Part shown: piece after piece, positions 1 to 6,519 of the stretch
How the letters are laid out: the number at the start of each line of letters is the position of its first letter
How positions within the stretch are numbered: position 1 is the first letter of the stretch
From: Rhodoferax sp.
GTDB taxonomy: Bacteria > Pseudomonadota > Gammaproteobacteria > Burkholderiales > Burkholderiaceae_C
Direction of reading: 5' to 3'
Assembly (NCBI GenBank): GCA_030833685.1
Contig: JAURGS010000053.1
Location: 1-12,097, forward strand
Length of the DNA: 12,097 bases
The notes under the pieces: model-generated
Told to the model about the DNA's origin: nothing
What the model saw: the letters and a program-made list of their open reading frames with translations, nothing else
Database searches by the model: none
Translations under genes and position numbers: made by a program

Positions 1-982
1 CTTTTCAGGCATGTCGGGTTCGGCCGTGGCAGACGCTGCTGGCATCGGCAAGGTGATCATCGAAATGATGGTCAAGAGCGGTCACTACACGCGGGGTTAC
101 GCGGCGGCAATCACGGCTGCATCGGCCACGATTGGCCCGATCATTCCGCCTTCGATCCCGATGGTGATGTACGCGCTGGTCTCTGACGCATCCATCGGCT
201 ATCTTTTTCTCGGCGGCATTCTTCCGGGCCTGCTCATGGGTGCCATGCTCATGATCATGAACACCATCATTTCGCGAAAGCGTGACTTTAAGGCGGACAC
301 GGTAGTGCCTTTGCGGCACATCCCCGGGCTGACAGCGCGCGCGTTCCCGGCTCTGCTGATGCCCGTCATCCTGCTCTATGGCATCTACGGTGGCGCCACC
401 ACCCCCACCGAAGCGGCGGCTGTGGCTGCTGCCTATGCCTTGCTGATCTCAGCCGTGGTGTACCGGGCCCTGTCTTTTCAAACCTTGCGCGAGATTGTGT
501 TGGCCAGTGCCAAATCGTCGGCCTCTGTGGGTCTGGTGATTGGTGGCGCCTTGATTCTGAACTATGTTGTGGCTTCGGAGAACATACCCGCGCAGTTGGC
601 CGAGATGCTCAAAGGCATGCAAATCACCCCCATGATGTTCATGCTGGGGGTCAATCTCTTGTTGCTGGCGCTGGGCTGTGTGCTGGATGCCACCACCATC
701 ATTCTGGTGATCGTTCCGTTGTTTATGGCCAGCTGCAAGGCTTTGGGTATTGATCTGGTGTACTTTGGTGTGGTTGTGGTGGTGAACTGCATGATCGGCC
801 TGATCACGCCGCCCTACGGCATCTTGCTGTTCGTCATCAACGGTGTCACCGGCATCAAGTTGGCCGAGATGATTCGTGAAATCTGGCCTTTTCTGCTGGC
901 CTTGTTGGTGGCGTTGGCCCTTTTAGTGCTTTTCCCGCCCATCATCCTGTGGCTGCCTCAGCAGTTTGGCTACGCCGGCTAA
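1..982 (+). CDS. TRAP transporter large permease, DctM family (5' truncated by window edge)
   Basis: This is the C-terminal 326 residues of the large membrane subunit of a tripartite ATP-independent periplasmic (TRAP) transporter, which imports organic acids by sodium- or proton-coupled symport with a periplasmic binding protein and a small DctQ subunit. The reading frame is open through the left edge, so the apparent ATG at 11 is internal. It lies in the conserved FSGMSGSAVADAAGIG segment of DctM proteins. Other family landmarks are the IGPIIPPSIPMV stretch, the GGATTPTEAAAVAAAYAL segment, and GLITPPYGILLFV near the end. The protein is strongly hydrophobic, with many membrane spans in the inner membrane. 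The stop TAA lies 14 bases before the lyase start, suggesting one operon. The substrate cannot be read from this subunit; the linked lyase suggests a 2-keto or sugar acid (inference). The binding-protein and DctQ genes are presumably upstream, outside the window. Confidence 0.93.
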   Translation, partial: FSGMSGSAVADAAGIGKVIIEMMVKSGHYTRGYAAAITAASATIGPIIPPSIPMVMYALVSDASIGYLFLGGILPGLLMGAMLMIMNTIISRKRDFKADTVVPLRHIPGLTARAFPALLMPVILLYGIYGGATTPTEAAAVAAAYALLISAVVYRALSFQTLREIVLASAKSSASVGLVIGGALILNYVVASENIPAQLAEMLKGMQITPMMFMLGVNLLLLALGCVLDATTIILVIVPLFMASCKALGIDLVYFGVVVVVNCMIGLITPPYGILLFVINGVTGIKLAEMIREIWPFLLALLVALALLVLFPPIILWLPQQFGYAG

Positions 983-996
983 CTACCCAATCACCT

Positions 997-1917
997 ATGA
1001 CCACCATGAATACTGGCCTGCGCGGCGTCTGGCCTGCGCTGCTCACCCCACTGGACGAAAACCTGAACATTGACCATGTTTTGCTGCTCAAGCATTGCCA
1101 GCGTCTATTGGCATCGGGCTGCGCTGGGCTTACCCTGTTTGGAACCACAGGCGAGGGGCCATCGTTTTCACTGACCGAGCGCCAGACCACGCTGCAAGCC
1201 TTGATTGATGGTGGTATCCCCGCTGCCAAAATTTTGGTGTCGACCAGCTGTGCGGCCTTGCCGGAGACGGTTGAACTCAGCCGGCATGCGGTGTCCCTGG
1301 GCTGCGCTGGATGCTTGATCCTGCCGCCGTTTTTTTTGAAAGGTGTGCCCGATCAGGGTGTGATTGACGCCTACGAGTGGATCATTGAAAAGGTCAACGA
1401 CCCCCAGCTCAAGATCATGCTCTATCACATCCCACAGGTCGCAGGCGTTGGGCTAAGCGTGGCGGTGGTGGCAGAACTTTTAAAGCGGCATCCGAATGTG
1501 ATTCTGGGCCTCAAGGACAGCAGCTGCCAGCTTGATCAGTCGCTGGCTTTTGCCCGGGCCGTCATGCCGCCGATGCAAGTGTGGGTGGGCAATGAGCTTG
1601 ACGTTCAAACCATGGCTGGCATGGGGACGCTGGGCTGCGTCAGCGGCGTGGCCAATGTGCTGCCGCGCCTGGTGGGTCGTTTGGTGACACAGCCCACCGC
1701 AATCCAGGCGCCCGCCGATCTGGCACGGGTGAAGACCTTTCTGGGCATTCTGGGTGGCTATGGCCTGACCGCCGCGTTCAAGGGGGTAATGGCCGATATT
1801 GATGCACACCCCGGTTGGTTGCGTGTGCGGCCCCCTTTGCTGGCCTTGAGCAATGCCGAGATCAATAGCCTTAGGGCTCAGATGCAAGCTTTTGCGCTCG
1901 ATCCCAACAACGATTGA
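997..1917 (+). CDS. DHDPS/N-acetylneuraminate lyase family protein (DapA-like class I aldolase)
   Basis: A 306-residue TIM-barrel enzyme of the DHDPS/NAL family, whose members add or remove pyruvate through a lysine Schiff base. Visible family motifs are GTTGE at residues 49-53 (oxyanion/carboxylate binding), the catalytic tyrosine Y143 in YHIP, and the Schiff-base lysine K173 in GLKDSS. Length is normal for the family. True DapA has YNVPSRT, with an arginine that binds the aspartate-semialdehyde carboxylate; here the segment is YHIPQVAGVGL, without that arginine and closer to the lyase branch (YNIPxxxGV). I therefore do not call it DapA. The likely role is a retro-aldol step in catabolism of a sugar acid or similar compound imported by the adjacent TRAP system (inference). 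Start choice: the ATG at 997 fits the usual N-terminus; the ATG at 1006 and a GTG at 949 overlapping the permease are alternatives. No clear ribosome binding site is seen, so translation is probably coupled to the permease stop. Confidence 0.88.
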   Translation: MTTMNTGLRGVWPALLTPLDENLNIDHVLLLKHCQRLLASGCAGLTLFGTTGEGPSFSLTERQTTLQALIDGGIPAAKILVSTSCAALPETVELSRHAVSLGCAGCLILPPFFLKGVPDQGVIDAYEWIIEKVNDPQLKIMLYHIPQVAGVGLSVAVVAELLKRHPNVILGLKDSSCQLDQSLAFARAVMPPMQVWVGNELDVQTMAGMGTLGCVSGVANVLPRLVGRLVTQPTAIQAPADLARVKTFLGILGGYGLTAAFKGVMADIDAHPGWLRVRPPLLALSNAEINSLRAQMQAFALDPNND

Positions 1918-2000
1918 GGGCTTGCGCGGCGCCGCACCATGACGCTTGGCAGGGGTACGCGCCTCTTGGTCGATAGGCCCAACCTGTTTGCGCGTATCCG

Positions 2001-2033
2001 AAGGCCAGCCGGGCCCCAGTGACGCTGGCGCTT
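2001..2033. terminator. Candidate terminator hairpin between convergent genes
   Basis: In the 132-base gap between the lyase and aroE stop codons there is an inverted repeat: GCCAGC at 2004-2009 pairs with GCTGGC at 2024-2029, extended by AAG (2001-2003) and CTT (2031-2033) with one bulged G at 2030. The 14-base loop is GC-rich. It could end transcription from either side, but there is no long T-run, so this is a weak call. I see nothing else convincing in this gap. Confidence 0.33.
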
Positions 2034-2049
2034 TGACCGGGCGCAGGGC

Positions 2050-2871
2050 TCAAACCAGGGGGACTGTAAGCGCCTTGATCACTTCGGTGGTGTCGGGGCG
2101 CACCCCGCGCCACCAGGCGAAGGCGTGGGCGGCCTGCTCGCACAACATGCCAACACCGTCTGCCAATTGGACAGCGCCAGCCGCTTGCGCAGTTTTCAGA
2201 AACGGCGTCAGTCCTTTGCCATACGTCATGTCGTAAGCCAGGACGCAGTTTTCAAACACGCTGACAGGCACGGGTGGGAGTTCGGCCTTCAGGCTGCTGG
2301 AGGTTGCGTTAAATACCACGTCAAAGGTCACGCCTTCAAGCTCAGCGTAGGCGCAGGATCGCACACGACCATAGGGCGCCCCAATGCTGGCCAGGTCGTA
2401 GGCTTTTTGAACGGTGCGGTTAGCCACGACGACCTCTTTGGGCCCTTGCTCCAGCATGGGCAGGAGCGCACCGCGGGCTGCGCCCCCCGCACCCAGCATC
2501 AAGACGCGCTTGCCTGCCAGCGCGGTCTTCAAATTGTGGGTGACATCGCGGACCAGGCCAATGCCGTCGAAATTTTCAGCCAACACCTGCGTGCCTTCAA
2601 ATTTAAGCGCATTGGCCGCGCCAACGAGCTTCACGGCACTGGAGCGTTCGGTCGCGTAGTCGCAGGCATTGAGCTTGAAGGGGGCAGTCACATTCATGCC
2701 TTTGCCACCGGATCTCACAAATGCGTCGACCGCGGCGTTAAAGCCGTCCAGCGGCGCTTCCAGCCGTTTGTAGGCCATGTCCTGAGCGCACGCGCGCGCG
2801 AACATGCTGTGGATGAGCGGCGATTTACTTTGCGCGATTGGGTTACCAATGACGCAGTACTGATCGGTCAT
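2050..2871 (-). CDS. aroE: Shikimate dehydrogenase (NADP+)
   Basis: A 273-residue shikimate dehydrogenase, which reduces 3-dehydroshikimate to shikimate with NADPH in the aromatic amino-acid and chorismate pathway (cytosolic). Visible landmarks: substrate-binding SKSP (residues 16-19), NVTAPFK (60-66) with catalytic lysine K66, AAN ending at N87, catalytic aspartate D102 in ENFDGIGL, Rossmann GAGGAARGAL (128-137), NADP-selecting ANRT (150-153), FNATSSSL, YDMTYGKGLTPF, and the C-terminal DGVGMLCEQAAHAF with Q246. In many AroE proteins the residue before the catalytic Asp is Thr (NTDG); here it is Phe. I chose the ATG at 2871 over the in-frame ATG at 2937 because MTDQYCVIGNP is the normal AroE N-terminus and GAGAG lies just upstream of it. 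The gene follows topB on the same strand after about 110 bases, and converges on the lyase gene. Confidence 0.95.
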   Translation of the reverse strand: MTDQYCVIGNPIAQSKSPLIHSMFARACAQDMAYKRLEAPLDGFNAAVDAFVRSGGKGMNVTAPFKLNACDYATERSSAVKLVGAANALKFEGTQVLAENFDGIGLVRDVTHNLKTALAGKRVLMLGAGGAARGALLPMLEQGPKEVVVANRTVQKAYDLASIGAPYGRVRSCAYAELEGVTFDVVFNATSSSLKAELPPVPVSVFENCVLAYDMTYGKGLTPFLKTAQAAGAVQLADGVGMLCEQAAHAFAWWRGVRPDTTEVIKALTVPLV

Positions 2872-2933
2872 GCGGGTCTCTCGTGCTTTCTCTTGAACGG
2901 TGGCCGTGCTCGGGGGCAGCCAGTGAGCTGTAA

Positions 2934-2950
2934 TCATGCCACAGGCATGA
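2934..2950 (-). terminator. Short perfect hairpin between topB and aroE
   Basis: TCATGCC (2934-2940) and GGCATGA (2944-2950) form a perfect 7-bp stem with a 3-base ACA loop, about 30 bases after the topB stop and 60 bases before the aroE start. On the minus strand it is followed only by TTAC, so it could be a weak or partial terminator, an RNA stabiliser, or chance. The rest of this 109-base gap shows nothing else I can support. Confidence 0.3.
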
Positions 2951-2980
2951 GCCTGGCAAGGTCAGCCCACGTTGTGGCCC

Positions 2981-5947
2981 TCAAGCCGAAGGTCCTTTGA
3001 GATGTTGGCCCACGATGCCTGCAATTTCGAACATGGAGACCTGTGCTTTCCCAAAAACCTTGAGCAGCTTGGCGTCAGCGTTGATGGCGCGCTTGTTCTG
3101 CGGATCCTGCAGCCCTTTGTCTTTGATGTAGTCCCAAAGCTTCTTGATCACTTGTGCACGGGCAATGGGTTCACTGCCAATCACGGCTGCCAAGGCTTCG
3201 CTGGGCACCGAGCCACCGGTTGCAGTAGCCCGAGGTTTTCGTACTGTTTTTGCGCCGACTTTGGCCTTGGTCACTGATTTCTTGCTTGCCAGCGGCGCGG
3301 CTTTTTTGGTGGTCGGCTTTTTGGCGACTGCCGTTACGCGGCCTTTGGCGCTCGAGGGCGCTTTGGCGCCGGTTTGACGTGGGCCAAACTTGCTTGGGGC
3401 AAACTCAAAGCCGACCTTGCTGGCTTCAGGATCCCATCGCAGCATGGCCTTGAATGGCCGGCGCGTCTTGTTGGAAATGAACTTCTCCAACATGTCGGTT
3501 TTTCCGGTTTGAAGCAGCTTGCTGATTTGGTCGCGCTCAATGACTTGCTGCAAGATGATTTGCCCGGTCTTGAAATCACAGCTGGGTACGGGCTGTTTTT
3601 CTTGCGCAACCGCGTTGGCGCAGACATAGTTTTTAGCGTGCTCAAAAACCGGGCCGCCGCACTTGGGGCAGGCGCCCAGGCTTTGCTGCTGGCCAAAATC
3701 AACCGGTTCGTCCTGGCCCTTGGCGTCGTCCTGTGCAAAGTCGAACTCAAGCTTGTAATTTTTGCTGTCTTCATCAAAGCGAATCAGCATCTCGGCGGTG
3801 AATGGCCAACCCGCTTTGGATCGAAAGCCATCAAGCGGGCCAATGCGCCGCTCGCGTAAAAATTGCTCGACCTCGCGCAACTCGAACGTGCGCCCGGCTG
3901 GGGATTTTCCGAACGAAAAGCCACAGCCGTCGGAGTCGCCTTTGGCCCCACAGCAGGCGTAGCGCCGGTAGTTTTCTTTGATCACGCCGCCACAGTTCGG
4001 GCAGGGTTGCTGCAAGGTCGCGTAGTCGCCAGGCACAGTGTCGCGGTCGTATTCCTTGGCCTTTTGCACCATGCGCTGGGTCATCGTGGCGATGTCGGCC
4101 ATGAAGCTCTCTCGGCTGAGCTGGCCGTGTTCCATGAGGCTGAGTTTGTATTCCCACTCGCCAGTGAGCTCGGCCTTGGCCAGCTCGTCTATCTGCAGGC
4201 CGCGCAGCAGCGTCATCAGTTGAAACGCCTTTGCCGTCGGAATCAGTTCGCGCCCTTCGCGCAGCATGTATTTTTCTTGAAGCAGACCCTCAATGATGCT
4301 GGCGCGCGTGGCCGGGGTGCCCAGCCCTTTTTCTTTCATGGCCTCGCGCAACTCGTCGTCTTCAACGCTTTTGCCCGCAGACTCCATGGCGCCGAGCAAA
4401 GTCGCCTCGGAATACCGAGCGGGCGGTCGCGTCTTGAGCCCTTGCGCTTGCGCAGAGGGCGTATGAACCTTTTCGCCGGTTGCCACAGCCACCAGGTTTT
4501 GGCCCTTGTCACCGTCTTTGGCATCGGCGACTTCGGCGGCCGCCTCTTTGCCGTAAATAGCCAACCAGCCCGGCTTGACCAGGACCTTGCCCTCGGTTTT
4601 GAAAAGATGCTCGCCAGCGTTCGTGCTGATGGTGCTTATTCGCGTGGTCAGCAGGTATTCTGCGCTGGGGAAAAACACCGCCATGAAACGGCGTGCCACC
4701 AGGTCATAAATTTTCTGCTCTGCCTCACTGAGGCCTGTGGGCGCTTGAACCGTCGGGATGATGGCGAAGTGGTCGCTGACTTTGCTGTTGTCAAACACGC
4801 GCTTAAGTGGCTGAACGTAGTCTTTGTTGATGGCGGTGCGCGCGAAACTGGCCAGGTGCCCCATGGGTGAGTCAGCGATCATGGCCATGGTCTGCTTGAC
4901 CACGGGTAAATAGTCTTGTGGCAAAGCGCGCGAGTCGGTTCGCGGGTAGGTCAGTGCTTTGTGGCGCTCGTATAAGCTTTGAGCCAGAGCAAGCGTCGTT
5001 TTTGCAGAGTAGCCAAACTTGCCATTGGCCTCGCGCTGCAGGCTGGTGAGGTCAAAAAGCGCAGGGCAGGCTTGCGAGCTGGGTTTGGTTTGATCTTCCA
5101 CCAGGGCCGACTGCTGGCTGACCGCGCGGGCGATGGCCTCAGCTTGCGCCAGGCTCCAAAGACGGTCAGATTTTTTTTCCGGATCGTGTGCATCTTTGCG
5201 CCACGCCGGATCAAACCACTTGCCCTCATAGCTTCCCGCTTTGGCCTTAAAGCGCGCGTGCACTTCCCAATAGTCTCGAGAAACGAACTTTCGGATCAAC
5301 TCTTCGCGCTCGACCACCAGAGACAGCGTGGGTGTCTGAACGCGGCCGACGGTGGTGAGGAAGAAGCCCCCATCGCGGGAGTTGAACGCGGTCATGGCTC
5401 GCGTGCCGTTGATGCCAACCAACCAGTCGGCCTCTGAGCGGCAGCGCGCAGCATCCGCCAGTGGCTGCATTTGTTTGTCGCTGCGCAGCGATTCAAAGCC
5501 GTCTCGGATAGCCTGAGGCGTCATGCTTTGCAGCCAAAGCCGCTCTACCGGCTTACCCAGCTTCTTGGGCCCGCCGGCGTATTGTTCTATCAGTCGAAAA
5601 ATCAGCTCGCCCTCTCGGCCAGCGTCGCAAGCGTTGATGATGGCGTTGACGTCCTTGCGCTTAGCTAGTTTGACCACCGCGTTGAGGCGGCTCTTGGTTT
5701 TCTCGACGGGTTTGAGGTCAAAGTGTGGCGGGATCACTGGAAGGTGAGCAAAGCTCCATTTCCCGCGCTTGACGTCAAAGGCTTCTGGCGCCTGAATTTC
5801 AACCAAGTGCCCCACAGCGCTGGAGACCACATAGCGATCGTTCTCGAAGTGATCATCGTGTTTTTCAAACTTGCCCGCGCTGGGAGTAAGCGCTCGCACG
5901 ATGTCTTGTGCGACTGAGGGTTTCTCGGCAATGACTAATGTTTTCAT
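2981..5947 (-). CDS. topB: DNA topoisomerase III with H1-like linker and C-terminal SWIB domain
   Basis: A 988-residue type IA topoisomerase that cuts and passes single DNA strands to relax or decatenate DNA. Domains in order: Toprim at about 1-150 (IAEKPS at 6-11 with E8; CDAGREGE at 107-114); type IA core to about 630, with catalytic Tyr334 in TYPRTDSR; the GLGTPATRASIIEGL segment at 541-555; two C-terminal zinc ribbons (C649, C652, C665/C666, C675; then C760, C763, C776, C790), each followed by a topoisomerase zinc-finger-like repeat (TGKTDMLEKFISNKTRRPFKAML). Residues 853-913 form an Ala/Lys/Pro/Thr-rich basic linker resembling a histone H1 tail. Residues 914-985 match the SWIB/MDM2 fold (VIKKLWDYIKDKGLQDP, then LLKVFG, then VSMFEIAGIVGQHL). 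Start: the ATG at 5947 gives the standard MKTLVIAEKPS terminus; the longer in-frame reading adds 24 Arg/Cys-rich residues and is unlikely. AAGGCGG lies 12 bases upstream of the ATG. The gene is divergent from the SET gene. Confidence 0.96.
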   Translation of the reverse strand: MKTLVIAEKPSVAQDIVRALTPSAGKFEKHDDHFENDRYVVSSAVGHLVEIQAPEAFDVKRGKWSFAHLPVIPPHFDLKPVEKTKSRLNAVVKLAKRKDVNAIINACDAGREGELIFRLIEQYAGGPKKLGKPVERLWLQSMTPQAIRDGFESLRSDKQMQPLADAARCRSEADWLVGINGTRAMTAFNSRDGGFFLTTVGRVQTPTLSLVVEREELIRKFVSRDYWEVHARFKAKAGSYEGKWFDPAWRKDAHDPEKKSDRLWSLAQAEAIARAVSQQSALVEDQTKPSSQACPALFDLTSLQREANGKFGYSAKTTLALAQSLYERHKALTYPRTDSRALPQDYLPVVKQTMAMIADSPMGHLASFARTAINKDYVQPLKRVFDNSKVSDHFAIIPTVQAPTGLSEAEQKIYDLVARRFMAVFFPSAEYLLTTRISTISTNAGEHLFKTEGKVLVKPGWLAIYGKEAAAEVADAKDGDKGQNLVAVATGEKVHTPSAQAQGLKTRPPARYSEATLLGAMESAGKSVEDDELREAMKEKGLGTPATRASIIEGLLQEKYMLREGRELIPTAKAFQLMTLLRGLQIDELAKAELTGEWEYKLSLMEHGQLSRESFMADIATMTQRMVQKAKEYDRDTVPGDYATLQQPCPNCGGVIKENYRRYACCGAKGDSDGCGFSFGKSPAGRTFELREVEQFLRERRIGPLDGFRSKAGWPFTAEMLIRFDEDSKNYKLEFDFAQDDAKGQDEPVDFGQQQSLGACPKCGGPVFEHAKNYVCANAVAQEKQPVPSCDFKTGQIILQQVIERDQISKLLQTGKTDMLEKFISNKTRRPFKAMLRWDPEASKVGFEFAPSKFGPRQTGAKAPSSAKGRVTAVAKKPTTKKAAPLASKKSVTKAKVGAKTVRKPRATATGGSVPSEALAAVIGSEPIARAQVIKKLWDYIKDKGLQDPQNKRAINADAKLLKVFGKAQVSMFEIAGIVGQHLKGPSA
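2993..3208 (-). other. SWIB/MDM2 domain fused to TopB
   Basis: This segment encodes TopB residues 914-985. The pattern matches the SWIB family: a leading hydrophobic helix with IGSEPIARAQVIKKLWDYIK, then GLQDPQNKRAINADAKLLKVFG, then VSMFEIAGIVGQHL. SWIB is best known from eukaryotic SWI/SNF BAF60 subunits. In bacteria it is known from Chlamydia, both as a stand-alone protein and fused to topoisomerase I. Its role here is unknown; protein-protein or nucleoid interaction is the usual inference. Confidence 0.88.
3209..3391 (-). other. Histone H1-like lysine/alanine-rich linker of TopB
   Basis: This segment encodes TopB residues about 853-913, between the last zinc-finger-like repeat and the SWIB domain. 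It is almost free of acidic and aromatic residues and contains short basic motifs such as AKKPTTKKAAP, ASKKSVTKAK and VRKPRATA, similar in composition to histone H1 C-terminal tails and to the basic AlgP/PhaF-type bacterial proteins. It probably binds DNA non-specifically and is likely disordered (inference from composition). Confidence 0.75.
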
Positions 5948-5958
5948 CTGACTACAAT
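5931..5958 (+). promoter_or_regulatory. Candidate sigma-70 promoter for the SET-birA-SPOR operon
   Basis: ATGACT at 5931-5936 (four of six matches to TTGACA) is followed after 16 bases by TACAAT at 5953-5958 (five of six matches to TATAAT). Transcription would start near 5965 and give a leader of about 70 bases before the SET start. The promoter overlaps the first codons of topB on the opposite strand, so the two divergent units could interfere with each other. No equally good promoter was found for topB. Confidence 0.42.
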
Positions 5959-5983
5959 TCCGCCTTCTCGCGCGTGGGCGCGT

Positions 5984-6003
5984 GCACAGGCGCGCACAGG
6001 CGC
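5984..6003. repeat. Perfect tandem decamer in the topB/SET divergent spacer
   Basis: GCACAGGCGC occurs twice in direct succession (5984-5993 and 5994-6003), flanked by related GCGCGTG stretches at 5970-5983. A 10-base spacing puts the two copies on about the same face of the helix, which would suit a dimeric or cooperative DNA-binding protein, but it may simply be a small slippage duplication. It lies in the predicted 5' leader of the SET transcript. Confidence 0.6.
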
Positions 6004-6033
6004 GCGCTCGTTGATTCACGATAACAAATTTTT

Positions 6034-6513
6034 GTGCTAAAAAAAAATCTGAGCGCCAACGGACGGCGCATCCAAGTGCGACGCTCTGGTATTCACGGAC
6101 GTGGCGTGTTCGCGCTGTGCGCCATTGCCAGAGGCGAAACCATCATTGAGTACGTCGGTGAGATCATCACCTGGCAAGAAGCGCAGGCGCGTCATCCGCA
6201 CGACCCGAACGATCCGAACCACACTTTTTATTTCCATATTGACGAAGAGCGCGTCATTGACGCCAAGACAGGTGGAAATTCGTCGCGCTGGATCAACCAT
6301 TCCTGCGATGGCAATTGTGAAGCTGACGAAGTAGACGGGCGCGTGTTCATCAAGGCCACGCGTGATATTGCCCCAGGTGAAGAGTTGCATTACGACTACG
6401 GCCTCATCATTGAAGACCGCTACACCGCCAAACTCAAGGCGCAGTACCCTTGCTGGTGTGGCAGTGGTGATTGCAGGGGCACCTTGTTGGCGCCTAAACG
6501 CCGCGGCCGATAG
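6034..6513 (+). CDS. SET-domain protein-lysine methyltransferase
   Basis: A 159-residue protein made of a SET domain and a post-SET cysteine cluster, expected to transfer a methyl group from S-adenosylmethionine to a lysine side chain. All core motifs are present: the N-terminal HGRGVFA (21-27), EYVGE (39-43), RWINHSCDGNC (85-95) with the NHSC knot residues, GEELHYDYG (115-123) with the catalytic tyrosine, and post-SET CWCGSGDC (140-147), which with C91 can bind zinc. It is therefore probably active. No signal peptide or membrane segment is visible, so it should be cytosolic. The target is unknown. The start is uncertain: the only plausible in-frame start after the stop at 6022 is GTG 6034, which has no Shine-Dalgarno sequence and is followed at once by nine A residues (6039-6047). 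It heads a tight operon, with birA starting 6 bases after its stop, and is divergent from topB. Confidence 0.9.
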   Translation: MLKKNLSANGRRIQVRRSGIHGRGVFALCAIARGETIIEYVGEIITWQEAQARHPHDPNDPNHTFYFHIDEERVIDAKTGGNSSRWINHSCDGNCEADEVDGRVFIKATRDIAPGEELHYDYGLIIEDRYTAKLKAQYPCWCGSGDCRGTLLAPKRRGR

Positions 6514-6519
6514 CGTGTG

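Noticed and set aside
1330..1337. T8 run inside the lyase gene as a frameshift site
   Set aside because: The frame is intact on both sides with family motifs before and after, and no alternative product is suggested.
2125..3000. 291-codon open frame on the plus strand
   Set aside because: It is antisense to aroE and runs into the topB end. aroE has a complete motif set on the minus strand, and this product resembles nothing.
3863..4870. 335-codon open frame on the plus strand
   Set aside because: It lies entirely antisense to topB core and zinc-finger coding sequence, which is unmistakable. The product shows no family motif; it is a GC-rich shadow frame.
5948..6019. 24-residue N-terminal extension of TopB
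   Set aside because: The added residues are Arg/Cys-rich, come from the GC-rich repeat region of the spacer, and precede the standard MKTLVIAEKPS start.
6034..6513. SET protein as a secreted host-directed effector like chlamydial NUE
   Set aside because: There is no signal peptide and no secretion genes nearby, and the gene is embedded in a housekeeping operon with birA, so an internal target is more likely.
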